DNA of 64,000 nucleotides from Amnibacterium sp. CER49 (GCF_029846255.1 NZ_JARVWQ010000001.1:1240001-1304000); one strand, 5' to 3'. Counted from the first letter of the stretch, positions 26,267-35,577 are shown. Notes: generated by a model not told the origin, from the letters alone. A program made the numbers and translations.

Positions 26267-26280
26267 AACAGTCGTTACAC
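26259..26280 (-). promoter_or_regulatory. TetR-regulon operator, copy 3 (tetR autoregulation)
   Basis: Core TGTAACGACTGTTATGTATG on the minus strand with the best dyad of the three, TAAC-GACT-GTTA. It contains the ATG of the TetR gene. Position and conservation support autoregulation. Confidence 0.7.
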
Positions 26281-26437
26281 TCGGGCAGCGCGGGACGGTG
26301 AGTCTCAGCACGTCGTGCCCCGTCCGGGTCCGACGGCGGGATCGGGCGGCGGCGGCGGACGACCGAGGGCGGGCGAACGATCCGATCTCCGCTTCTCCGC
26401 GAACCTGATCCGAACCGCGGCGCGGTAGCGTCGTGCC

Positions 26438-26489
26438 GGGGAGCGTCGCTGTCGGGCGGCCCTGCCGGGTTCGAATCCCGGGCTCTCCA
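26438..26489 (+). pseudogene. tRNA relic lacking D and anticodon arms
   Basis: The 3' half of a tRNA is perfect: T-arm CCGGG-TTCGAAT-CCCGG (26465-26481), directly followed by the acceptor strand GCTCTCC (26482-26488) and an A discriminator. A matching 5' strand GGGGAGC (26438-26444) pairs with it (one G-T pair), but only 20 bases separate it from the T-arm. D arm, anticodon arm and variable loop are gone. The rest of the gene-free stretch 26281-26622 shows nothing I recognise. Confidence 0.6.
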
Positions 26490-26622
26490 CGACCAGACGC
26501 GGGACCGAGCTCCCGTGCGGGCACGGTCCGAGTGACGCCGGGAGGCGGTGCTGCGACCAGGCACGGCGCGTGTCGACGGTGATCGCAGTGCAGGATCAGT
26601 GCCGAGTCCATACCCTTCGGGC

Positions 26623-27360
26623 GTGCCGGCTCTGCTCCGGAGCCGTCCGCCCCGGCTCCACCCTCACGCCCTCATGATCGTGTTGGCGGCCTTCGCGCTC
26701 GCATCGTGCTGGCTGGCTGCGGTGCACCTCGGCCTGACGTCGTCGCTTCCCGGCACCCGGATGGACACCGTCTGGGCGCGCCGGATCGCCGCGCAGCACA
26801 CGGCTCCTCGCGACGTGCTCGCTCAGACGCTCGCGATCCTCGGCGGATTCCCCATCGGGGCCCTCCTCGACCTGGGCCTCGCCGCGGTCGTCGCGCTGCT
26901 CCGCGGCGTGCCGGCGGGAGCGACCGTCGTCGTGGCCTGCGCCTTCAGCGAGGGCAACGTGCTCCTGCTGAAGTGCCTCTCCCTCCGCCCGTCGCCGAGC
27001 GGCGCGCTCTACCTCGGCTTCCTCGGCTCCTTCCCCTCCGGCCATACGGCCAACACGGCGGTCCTCGCCGTCTCCATCGGCCTGCTGTGGGGCGAGCCGC
27101 TGATCTGGGCCGCCGGGTTCGCATCCGTCGTCCTCATGGCGCTCGATCGCACCTACCTCGAGGCCCACTGGCTGACCGACACCCTCGCCGGAGCGATCGT
27201 GGGATCGGCGGCGGCGATCTTCGCCAAGTACTGCGTCGAACCGGTGCTGATCCACCCGCGCCGAGGTCCGCTGCGGGCGACGGTGCACCACGGCGAGCGA
27301 CGACGGCCCGACTGGCACGAGGGAGACCTCACGGTTCCGGAGCCCCACGGGGCACGATGA
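26623..27360 (+). CDS. PAP2-family membrane phosphatase
   Basis: 245 aa, about six helices. Motifs: K-x5-RP (LKCLSLRPSPS), PSGH (GSFPSGHTANTA) and R-x5-H-x3-D (LDRTYLEAHWLTD; the usual Ser before Arg is Asp). Probably dephosphorylates a lipid phosphate at the membrane. GTG 26623 chosen just before the first hydrophobic segment. A paralogue of the gene at 3444, only distantly alike. The hydrophilic tail (last 35 residues) is His/Arg-rich. Confidence 0.85.
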   Translation: MPALLRSRPPRLHPHALMIVLAAFALASCWLAAVHLGLTSSLPGTRMDTVWARRIAAQHTAPRDVLAQTLAILGGFPIGALLDLGLAAVVALLRGVPAGATVVVACAFSEGNVLLLKCLSLRPSPSGALYLGFLGSFPSGHTANTAVLAVSIGLLWGEPLIWAAGFASVVLMALDRTYLEAHWLTDTLAGAIVGSAAAIFAKYCVEPVLIHPRRGPLRATVHHGERRRPDWHEGDLTVPEPHGAR

Positions 27361-27579
27361 GGCTCCGGCCCCTGATGGGGCGCCTCACGGTCCCCGGTCG
27401 GTGCGATCGAGGGCGGCGAGAGCCGAGTCCGTGACCAGCAGCTCAGCCGGGGCCGGTGGCGATGGCGCCATTCAGCGCGAGCAGGTGACGCCTGCGCCCC
27501 GCCAGGGTCACGGCTGCCGCCGACGCTCCGGCGCTGAGCGACGGCGGCGGTGCGAGCATGCGGCTCCCGGGGCGGCCCG

Positions 27580-28965
<1,386 letters not shown>

Positions 28966-29296
28966 ACCGGCTCCCTGCCGAGAAGCGGACGCCCGCGGGC
29001 GGAGCCGACCGTGACGTCGGGCAGCGGAGCCGAGGCAGATCGGGCGAAGCGCCGTCTCGAAGGTCTGGCCCGCACCCTCGTCACTGTAGAAGTGGACGGA
29101 GCCCGCAGCCTTCCCCAGTCGGAGGCGAGATGGACCTGGTGAAGGGCGCGGGGCGGATGCCGGCCGACCGGACGGCTCTCACCTCGCGGCGAACCGTGTC
29201 CGCTCACCTCGTCGAGGGCCGCGGAGCCGCGCCTCCCGCCTCTGGTCGATCGTCCCTGATGGTTCCGGCCTGACGGACCGGGGGGGGAGCGCGGGG
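28966..29296. other. gene-free stretch
   Basis: About 330 bases between the chromate transporter and the HAD phosphatase. Frames on both strands are short and Arg/Pro-rich. I see no RNA gene, repeat or operator here apart from the ribosome binding site of the transporter. Confidence 0.5.
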
Positions 29297-30124
29297 TCAT
29301 ACCCCGAGCAGCCGCCGCAGCGTGGTCACGACGCCGTGCTCGGTGTTCGCCGGCGCGACATAGCGCGCCCGGCGCAGCACGTCGGGGTGTGCGTTCGCCA
29401 TCGCGAACGAGTAGTCCGCCGCGTCGAGCATCTCCAGGTCGTTCAGGTAGTCCCCGAACGCCGCGGTCTGCGCCGAGCCGATGCGGAGCGTCGCCTGCAG
29501 AGCGCGGACAGCCGCCCCCTTGTCGACGTCGCGCGCCATCACGTCCACCCATAGCGCGTTGGAGACCACCACCTGGTGCGTGGTGCGGAGGTCGGCCAGT
29601 TGGACGGCGGCGCCGTGCTCCGAGCCCTCGAAGTCGAGCATCGCGAGTTTGATGACATCGTCCCCGGTGGCGAGCACGTCCTCGACGATCTGCAGGTTGG
29701 CGTAGTAGCGCTTCGCTTCAGCGAGGAACCGGGCGTCGGACCGCTCCGTGTAGGCAGCCCGCTTCCCGCAGACGACCGTGCCCATGTCACGGCCGGCGTG
29801 CGCATACGCGCGCATCCGGTTCACGACCACGGCGACGGTCGTGCTGTCCAAGGGGCTGCTGCTCAGCTCCCGGCCGTCCTGCACCACGAAGGTGCCGTTC
29901 TCGGCGATGAACGGCATCCCCTCGGCCACCGGGGCGAAGAGCCGGTGCAGCGTCGCGTACTGGCGGCCGCTCGCGGGCGAGAACACGACCCCCACGGACC
30001 GCATCGCGTGGATGAGCGACCAGAAGTCGTCCGGAATGCGGCCCTCGCCATCGAGCAGGGTCCCGTCCATATCGGCGACGACCAGTCGAAGATCGGGGGC
30101 GGTCGGGAGGTCGGCGATCGGCAC
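29297..30124 (-). CDS. HAD-superfamily Cof-type phosphatase
   Basis: 275 aa. Motif I VADMDGTLLDGEG, motif II SPASGR, motif III Lys in VIKLAMLDF region and motif IV GDYLNDLEML; cap of the C2B (Cof) type. It likely dephosphorylates sugar phosphates or similar metabolites. GTG 30124 is chosen since the frame upstream (MCSAVLTGWAA) is not family-like. The gene is alone; the region upstream is empty. Confidence 0.85.
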   Translation of the reverse strand: MPIADLPTAPDLRLVVADMDGTLLDGEGRIPDDFWSLIHAMRSVGVVFSPASGRQYATLHRLFAPVAEGMPFIAENGTFVVQDGRELSSSPLDSTTVAVVVNRMRAYAHAGRDMGTVVCGKRAAYTERSDARFLAEAKRYYANLQIVEDVLATGDDVIKLAMLDFEGSEHGAAVQLADLRTTHQVVVSNALWVDVMARDVDKGAAVRALQATLRIGSAQTAAFGDYLNDLEMLDAADYSFAMANAHPDVLRRARYVAPANTEHGVVTTLRRLLGV

Positions 30125-30523
30125 GGCCGCCCATCCTGTCAGGACAGCCGAGCACACCTGCTCGCAGTGGCGCGTCTCGACCGGGAGTCCAGTCGGCTGC
30201 CGCAGACGTCCGGGTCGGCCGGCCGACAGGATCGATGGCTGTCACGGCCGGCCTGATCGGGGCGACAGGGGCTTCGGATCGAGCGCACGCATCTGCACGT
30301 CCGTGGCTGTTCGAGGAATCCGTTCAGGCGGCGCGGCCCCGAGATCACGTCGTGCGGTGCTGCGGGTGACGACGCCGGTACGGCGAAGCGTGTGCAGGCG
30401 AAGACCCGCCGGTCGCACCCCGGCTGGGGCGGTGGAGAGCGTCACGTCGGCACGCTGCACTCCCCCGGCAGCGACGAGGCCTGGTCGCGCGCGTGCCCCG
30501 GCGGTTCGACGAAGAACCTTGCC
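30125..30523. other. gene-free stretch
   Basis: About 400 bases between the HAD gene and the SGNH-GAF gene. There is a 72-codon open frame on the minus strand, but its composition is Arg/Pro-rich and it resembles no family. No hairpin with a T-run, tRNA or operator was found. Confidence 0.45.
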
Positions 30524-31831
30524 TCACTCGACCGCCGCAGCCTCCTGCCACAGCTCGCGCTGGATCTCGATCGCGAAGTGCTGCAGAAGGCGGAGATCGA
30601 AGTCCTGGGCTGCGTGCGGCTGGTCGTCGAGAACGCAGAGCGCGCCGACGCGATACCCGTCTCTCGACTCGATGGGAACGCCTGCGTAGAAGCGCACCCC
30701 GTACTCGAGCATCGGAGCGGGGCTGCGCGGATCCGTGGTGAGGTCCTCGATCACGAGCGCATCGTCCTGTTGCACGGTCCGCGCGCAGAGGGCGAGGGAG
30801 CGAGGGATCACGCGGTCGGGCAGGTTGATCGCGGACTTGTACCACTGGCTCTCGCCGTCGATCAATGTGACCGCCGCGTAGCGCGTGCCGAAGGCGAGCT
30901 TCGCCATTCGGGTCAGCTGATCGATGCGAGGGTTCCGCTCGCGTCGCAGCGCGAGTTCATCCAACGCCGCCTGCCGGTCCTGCCCCGCCTCGATGATCCC
31001 TCGTGCCGATCGAGGCGAGGTGGCCAGTCCGCGTGCGGACACCCCGTTGAGCGCCGGGGTCATCACAGCCGCAAGGTCGCCTGCGAGCCCCTGGATCCGT
31101 TGCGCTGCTCCCCGCGACATCGCCTCCGCGCGGTACCCCATGTCCGGCATGACGTAGGGCAGTCCTCGAGACGCGCAGACCTCTGCCGTGATCTCGTTCA
31201 GCTGGAGGGCATGCCGGTCGATGAGATCGCCGAGGAAGCCGGACGAGTGCAGCGAGCGCTGCACGGGTGGAATACCGAGCACGACGAGGACGGACGCGCG
31301 GTCACGGGTGCGGTCGACCTCGTCGAGCAGCGCCTCGAGTCCGAACCGCCAGTGCCGCGCAGGAAGCAGCCGGAGCGCGTCGGTGGCACCGACGGTGAGC
31401 ACGATCCCGTCGTAGCGGTGCAGCCCGAGGTCGCCGACCCAGCCTCGGGCTCGCTCGGCCGTGATGCCCCGGCGCCCCGCGACATCCACCACTGCCCCTC
31501 GACCCGTCCGAACGGCGAGGGAGCGAGCGAGCTGGCCCGGCAGCGCCAGTCGGAACGACGTCACGCCGAACCCGATCGCCGCGCCGTTCCCCACGATCAG
31601 CACGTGATCGGCGTTCGGGCCGACAGCCCGTTGGCGCGGCTCGTCGACCGGATGCGGAAGCGAGTCGAGCTCTCCCTGCACCCGTGAGACCCAGGTCCAG
31701 GCGAGCGGACGGAGCAGACCGCGGAGAGCGGTCCGGGCGCTGCGGAACCCCGCTTCGGCGGGCACCGGGCCGGAGCGCAGGAGGTCGGCTGCGCGCGCAG
31801 GAGCGCGCGCGTGATCGCGCGGGAGCGGCAT
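30524..31831 (-). CDS. SGNH-hydrolase-like domain fused to GAF domain
   Basis: 435 aa. Residues about 76-270 follow the SGNH fold: block I HVLIVGNGAAIGFGV, then RYDGIVLTVGATDALRLLP, GIPPVQRSLHSSGFLG and PYVMPDMGYRAEAMS. Catalytic features are missing: block I has GNG instead of GDS, and block III has ATDA instead of GxND, so it is probably not a hydrolase. Residues about 290-425 are a GAF domain (RIDQLTRMAKLAFGTRYAAVTLIDGESQWYKS, CARTVQQDDALVIEDLTTDPR, VRFYAGVPIESRDGYRVGALCVLD). A c-di-GMP riboswitch precedes the gene. It likely senses a small molecule downstream of c-di-GMP. Confidence 0.75.
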   Translation of the reverse strand: MPLPRDHARAPARAADLLRSGPVPAEAGFRSARTALRGLLRPLAWTWVSRVQGELDSLPHPVDEPRQRAVGPNADHVLIVGNGAAIGFGVTSFRLALPGQLARSLAVRTGRGAVVDVAGRRGITAERARGWVGDLGLHRYDGIVLTVGATDALRLLPARHWRFGLEALLDEVDRTRDRASVLVVLGIPPVQRSLHSSGFLGDLIDRHALQLNEITAEVCASRGLPYVMPDMGYRAEAMSRGAAQRIQGLAGDLAAVMTPALNGVSARGLATSPRSARGIIEAGQDRQAALDELALRRERNPRIDQLTRMAKLAFGTRYAAVTLIDGESQWYKSAINLPDRVIPRSLALCARTVQQDDALVIEDLTTDPRSPAPMLEYGVRFYAGVPIESRDGYRVGALCVLDDQPHAAQDFDLRLLQHFAIEIQRELWQEAAAVE

Positions 31832-31841
31832 TGGAAGCTTT

Positions 31842-31915
31842 CTCGTTCGGTAACCCGGCTGACCGCGTGGGTCCCGTGGCTTTGCGTCCCCGGCTCGCAC
31901 CGGGTTTGCCGTTTC
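31842..31915 (-). ncRNA. cyclic-di-GMP-I (GEMM) riboswitch
   Basis: Read on the minus strand the three conserved GEMM-I blocks occur in order: CGGCAAACC (near 31911), GGGACGCAAAGCCAC (31890-31876), and the 3' GTCAGCCGGGTTACCG (ending near 31849). GNRA-like tetraloop sequence GCGAG lies between blocks 1 and 2. The 3' arm closes on the 5' GGCAAACC-side strand and reaches almost to the ribosome binding site (GAGAAAG) of the SGNH-GAF gene at 31831, so control of translation is likely. The neighbour 32136 encodes a c-di-GMP enzyme. Confidence 0.9.
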
Positions 31916-32058
31916 GGGTGAGGCTGACGATGCGCTCAAGACCAGCGAGCGAGTTGCCCGTGGAGTTGCGGCGAATCGGGCGGAACGCTAATGCTGGCTC
32001 TCCTAGCCGGCATGCCGCCACTCCGGGCGCCTGTGGATCGCAGGAGGTCGTTGCGCAG

Positions 32059-32139
32059 ATGGAGCCCTCGGCCGATCTTCTCGCGCAGGCGATCGCCGTG
32101 CCCGCCGCCTCGCTGATCACGGACACGCCAGCACGATGA
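32059..32139 (+). CDS. 26-aa ORF, PAS/LOV-like remnant coupled to GGDEF-EAL gene
   Basis: A perfect AGGAGG (32042-32047) stands 11 bases before ATG 32059, and the TGA overlaps the ATG of the GAF-GGDEF-EAL gene (ATGA). The peptide MEPSADLLAQAIAVPAAS resembles the N-terminal helix that leads into PAS/LOV domains of actinobacterial GGDEF-EAL proteins, but it stops there. Either a PAS domain was deleted or the ORF now serves only for translational coupling. 31916-32058 otherwise holds the promoters of the divergent pair. Confidence 0.55.
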   Translation: MEPSADLLAQAIAVPAASLITDTPAR

Positions 32140-33962
32140 TGGCCCAGGGGGAAGCGCAGGCAGCTCTTCGTGAGGTCGAGGCGCAGCGGGATGCCACCAC
32201 GTCGCTGCTCGCCGTCGCCGAACGTCTCGGGCGGGCAACGGACGGCCCCGACCTCGCGACCACCATGGCTCGCGCCATCCAGGACATGGTCGGTTCCGAT
32301 CGAGCCGCTGTCGCGATCTGGGACGAGGAGGCCGACCGGCTTCGGATCGCCGCGGTCAGCGGCATGCCGGAGCACCTGATCGAGGCCGCCCTGAACTACG
32401 AACTCGCTCCTGCCGACTCAGCGGAGCTCACGGAGCAGCTCCGAAAACCCCGTGTGCGTCTCACGACGCCGGAGTCCTCCGAATGGGCTGCCGGCGCCCT
32501 CGCCGCCTTCGAGAACAAGGCGTTCGTGTCGATGCCGGTGCTCATCGCCGGCGCGGTGCGGGGCGTACTGCTGGCCTACTGGTCCGAGTCGCCCGCCCCG
32601 GAGGCGGTCACACCCGAGCTCGAGCAGCAACTGGCCGGGCTCGCGGGACTCATGACCGTGGCGCTGGAAGCGGTCCGGCTGCTGGAGCGTGCGCGACGCA
32701 GCGCCGAGGTCGACGGCCTCACCGGGCTGCTGTCCCGGGCGGCACTCGAGCGGGCGCTCGCGACCGCCCTCGTCGAGCGTGGTCCCGGCGAAGACGTCGC
32801 TGTCCTGTTCGCCGACGTCGACCGCTTCAAGCGCATCAACGACGCCCTGGGTCACGTCGCCGGGGACGAGGTGCTGCGAGCGGTCGCCACGGTCCTCCGT
32901 TCCGCGGTACGTCCTCGGGACCTGGTGGCGCGGGTGGGCGGCGACGAGCTCGTCGTCCTCCTGCCGCACCTGAGCGATCTCGGCCAGGCGGAGCAGGTGC
33001 GAGACCGCATCCACGAACTTCTCAACGCACCCCTGGTCGTCGCCGAGCAGCCGGTTTTCGTGCGCCTCTCCATCGGAATGGCGTCGTCGGCGAACGTCGA
33101 CATGACGAGGGATCCGTCCGCGGTGGCGATCGAGCTGCTCCGACGAGCGGATACGGCGATGTACGAGATCAAGCGTCACCGCGGCCCCCTGCCGGTGCCG
33201 GGACGCGGCATCGATCTGCTCCGGCTCGACACCGAGCTGCATGGTGCTGTGCAGCGCGGGGAGATCGAGACCTACTTCCAGCCCATCGTGGAGGCGGGCA
33301 CGCGCCGGGTGGTCGCTCACGAGGCGCTCGTGCGCTGGGCGCACCCGCGCTACGGACTCCTTCGGCCGGACCAGTTCCTGCCGCTCGCGGAGGAGAACGG
33401 CACCATCGACGCCATCGAGCGCGCCGTGATCGCCGACGCCTGCGCCTTCTGCGCGCGAGCCCACACGCTCGCCCCCGGAATCTCGATCAACGTCTCACGG
33501 CGCCACCTCATGCGCGACGACTTCACTCGCCACCTCATCGACGCCGTGCAGCGGCAGGCCGTTGCCGCCGGTCACCTCACCGTCGAGGTGACCGAGTCGC
33601 ACCTCGTCACCGATCTCCCGCTGCTTCGGCGGGAACTCGACCTGATCCGCGCAGCAGGGATCGGGGTGGCCATCGACGACTTCGGCACGGGGTACTCGTC
33701 GCTCTCGCAGCTGCAGGACCTCCCGGTGTCGCAGTTGAAGATCGACCGCACGTTCGTCCACCACGGCGGCGAGGTCGGCCGGAGCCTGATCCGCGTCATC
33801 GTCGACCTGGCCCGCAACCTCGGGCTTCAGGTCGTGGCCGAGGGTGTGCAGACCGTGGAGCAGGCGGCGATGCTCGAGGGCGCCGGATGCGACCGGCTCC
33901 AGGGCTATCTGTTCGGCGCCCCGATGCCCGCAACGCAGACCCTGTCACGGCTCGGACTCTGA
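32136..33962 (+). CDS. GAF-GGDEF-EAL cyclic-di-GMP protein
   Basis: 608 aa. GAF domain residues about 15-185, GGDEF about 190-350, EAL about 365-605. The cyclase motif is GGDEL (268-272; Phe to Leu), with an inhibitory RxxD site (RPRD) five residues before it. The EAL motif is intact (HEALVRWAHP) and so are DDFGTGYSSL, LKIDRTFV and EGVQT, so phosphodiesterase activity is likely and cyclase activity possible. No transmembrane helix. Start coupled to the 26-aa ORF; ATG 32139 also possible. It sits beside the riboswitch-controlled gene and probably sets local c-di-GMP levels. Confidence 0.9.
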   Translation: MMAQGEAQAALREVEAQRDATTSLLAVAERLGRATDGPDLATTMARAIQDMVGSDRAAVAIWDEEADRLRIAAVSGMPEHLIEAALNYELAPADSAELTEQLRKPRVRLTTPESSEWAAGALAAFENKAFVSMPVLIAGAVRGVLLAYWSESPAPEAVTPELEQQLAGLAGLMTVALEAVRLLERARRSAEVDGLTGLLSRAALERALATALVERGPGEDVAVLFADVDRFKRINDALGHVAGDEVLRAVATVLRSAVRPRDLVARVGGDELVVLLPHLSDLGQAEQVRDRIHELLNAPLVVAEQPVFVRLSIGMASSANVDMTRDPSAVAIELLRRADTAMYEIKRHRGPLPVPGRGIDLLRLDTELHGAVQRGEIETYFQPIVEAGTRRVVAHEALVRWAHPRYGLLRPDQFLPLAEENGTIDAIERAVIADACAFCARAHTLAPGISINVSRRHLMRDDFTRHLIDAVQRQAVAAGHLTVEVTESHLVTDLPLLRRELDLIRAAGIGVAIDDFGTGYSSLSQLQDLPVSQLKIDRTFVHHGGEVGRSLIRVIVDLARNLGLQVVAEGVQTVEQAAMLEGAGCDRLQGYLFGAPMPATQTLSRLGL

Positions 33963-34067
33963 CTCTCTCAGCGCCGGAACGACAACTGCGCTCGCGTCAC
34001 ACGAACCGAGTCAGGGTCACGGTCGCCGCGGGACCGAGCGTCGCATCAGGGGCTGCATCCCCTCGCT

Positions 34068-34844
34068 TCAGCTCGCCGCGCTCGTGCTGAGCGCGGCCAG
34101 GAGGCTGTTCCGGCGAGCAGCCGCTACGGCCAGCAGACCGATCGCGAAGACTGCTGCGATGGCGCCGTCGGCGATGCCGGCTCCCGTTCCCGTGGTGGTG
34201 GAGAGCAACGCAGTCGCACCATCGGGCAGACCTCGAACCACCGCAGCGACACCGAAGGCGATCGCTCCTGTGGTGGCAACCAGCGGCCATGGAACGTGCC
34301 AGGTGGGTCCTTTGAGGGTCGTGCGTCGCGCGACGGCGAGCAGGAGCGCGGCGAGGAGACCGAGCACCCCCACGGCGACGCGACCTTCGACGATCTCGCC
34401 CCAGTGGTGGAGGGCGGCCGCGGCGCTGCAGCTGGACCCGCGCGGGGCGTAGCGCAGGTACTCGGCGCAACGCCAGGCTCGGTAGGTCACGCCGTAGCGG
34501 TCGCCGGCGACGAACACGGGGCCGAGGGTGTCGCCGAGGATCTCAGCCACTGCACCGGCGAGGCCGACTGCGACCGCCATGATGGCGCCGAGTGCCCAAG
34601 CGCCCGTCACCAGCGGCGCCCAACCCGTCCCGTGTGCGCGACCGATCCGCCGAGCGAATACGACCGGATCGCCGAACTTCGCGACCGCGTCGGCTTCGGC
34701 CTGCTCACGCGTCGCGCCCCGCTCGGTGGCAGCCGCGGTCGCCTGACGGAGGTGGTCCTCCGCTTCCAGGAGCGCACGACGCCCGACCGCGCCCGTGCCG
34801 GCCAGGTGCGCGAACGCGACGTCGAGGAACTCGTCGATGCTCAT
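34068..34844 (-). CDS. membrane protein paired with PadR regulator
   Basis: 258 aa. Residues 1-75 form a soluble helical 'permease prefix' domain (MSIDEFLDVAFAHL, ALLEAEDHLRQATAAATERGATREQAEADAVAKFGDP), followed by about five helices. This layout is common for membrane partners of PadR regulators. Its start overlaps the PadR stop (ATGA). Function unknown. Confidence 0.75.
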   Translation of the reverse strand: MSIDEFLDVAFAHLAGTGAVGRRALLEAEDHLRQATAAATERGATREQAEADAVAKFGDPVVFARRIGRAHGTGWAPLVTGAWALGAIMAVAVGLAGAVAEILGDTLGPVFVAGDRYGVTYRAWRCAEYLRYAPRGSSCSAAAALHHWGEIVEGRVAVGVLGLLAALLLAVARRTTLKGPTWHVPWPLVATTGAIAFGVAAVVRGLPDGATALLSTTTGTGAGIADGAIAAVFAIGLLAVAAARRNSLLAALSTSAAS

Positions 34845-35149
34845 AGTGCGAACCGCTCGACTGCGGCCGCAAAGGTGCGCCACTCCGCTCGCTGCGCGGA
34901 GAGGGCCGTGTGCCCGGCGTCAGTGAGGACGTACACGCGGCGTCGGCGCGCCTGCGACTCGTCCCAGCCGCTCGACACCAGGCCGAGCCGCTCGAGTCGG
35001 TGCAGGGCCGGGTACACGGTGCCCTCGGGCAGGTCGAACCGTCCGTCCGACCCGTCGCGCATCGCGCCGATCAGCGCGTAGCCGTGCGCGCTTCCCGTCC
35101 TCGCGAGGGCGGCCAGGACGAGGAGCTCCAGATGGCCTCGAAGATCCAT
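34841..35149 (-). CDS. PadR-family transcriptional regulator
   Basis: 102 aa, the short PadR type. Winged helix LVLAALARTGSAHGYALIGAMRDGSDGRFDLPEGTVYPALHRLERLGLVSSGWDE with wing ARRRRVYVLTDAG. ATG 35149 lies in the left arm of a perfect palindrome (35148-35168), so it is very likely autoregulated and leaderless. It is translationally coupled to the membrane protein that follows. Confidence 0.88.
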   Translation of the reverse strand: MDLRGHLELLVLAALARTGSAHGYALIGAMRDGSDGRFDLPEGTVYPALHRLERLGLVSSGWDESQARRRRVYVLTDAGHTALSAQRAEWRTFAAAVERFAL

Positions 35150-35168
35150 ACCTAGATGGTCTAGGTAT
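35148..35168 (-). promoter_or_regulatory. PadR operator, perfect 8-bp dyad
   Basis: ATACCTAG-n5-CTAGGTAT, perfect 8-base arms, overlapping the start codon of padR. Position and symmetry make it the self-operator. Confidence 0.7.
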
Positions 35169-35248
35169 GTGCGCTCCAGCGTCAAGCCTTCACATCAAGC
35201 ACGTCGCGCCACTTCGGATGCTGATGCACGGGGCCCGGGCGCTGACGC

Positions 35249-35365
35249 CGGCGCATGCCCCGGTGGTGGCCGGGGCCAATGGTCCAGGGGACGGGACGGA
35301 GCGCTGCTTGTGCGATCTCGGCGTGCCGACGTCGATCGGGTCACCGACTTGCACGGCGTTCTGCC
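35249..35365 (-). pseudogene. tyrosine integrase relic
   Basis: The minus strand reads QNAVQVGDPIDVGTPRSHKQ then RSVPSPGPLAPATTGACAG, matching the beta-strand and 'PK(S/T)-x-x-S-x-R-x-(V/I)-x-(L/F)-P' stretch in the catalytic domain of actinophage/ICE tyrosine integrases. The Arg-His-Tyr active-site regions are missing. It lies about 130 bases from the 3' end of tRNA-Ser, the usual place for an integrase. The rest of 35169-35492 has no gene; it contains a short direct repeat (TGTGGGCA twice near 35400). Confidence 0.6.
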
Positions 35366-35492
35366 GCGAGCGGCCCGACGAGGACCTCGCGGGCACCCGT
35401 GTGGGCACGATGTGGGCAAACGCGGATGCTGAGCAGCCGCCGACAGCAGCCAGATGTCACCCTGGTCAGAGGAATCGCTCGTCAGGTCACGG

Positions 35493-35577
35493 CGGAGGGC
35501 GTGGGATTCGAACCCACGGGACGTTTCCGCCCACCGGTTTTCAAGACCGGGTCCATCGGCCGCTCGGACAGCCCTCC
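35493..35577 (-). tRNA. tRNA-Ser (UGA anticodon)
   Basis: 85 bases. Acceptor GGAGGGC pairs with GCCCTCC; anticodon stem CCGGT/ACCGG with loop CTTGAAA gives anticodon TGA (UCA-reading serine). Long variable arm (GTGGGCGGAAACGTCCC region) as expected for tRNA-Ser, T-arm with GGGTTCGAATCCC, G discriminator. CCA is not fully encoded. An integrase relic lies just beyond its 3' end, suggesting past use as an attachment site. serS is about 2.3 kb away on the same strand. Confidence 0.95.

Noticed and set aside
30242-30460. 72-codon minus-strand frame in the gene-free stretch
   Set aside because: Arg/Pro-rich composition, no ribosome binding site and no family resemblance.
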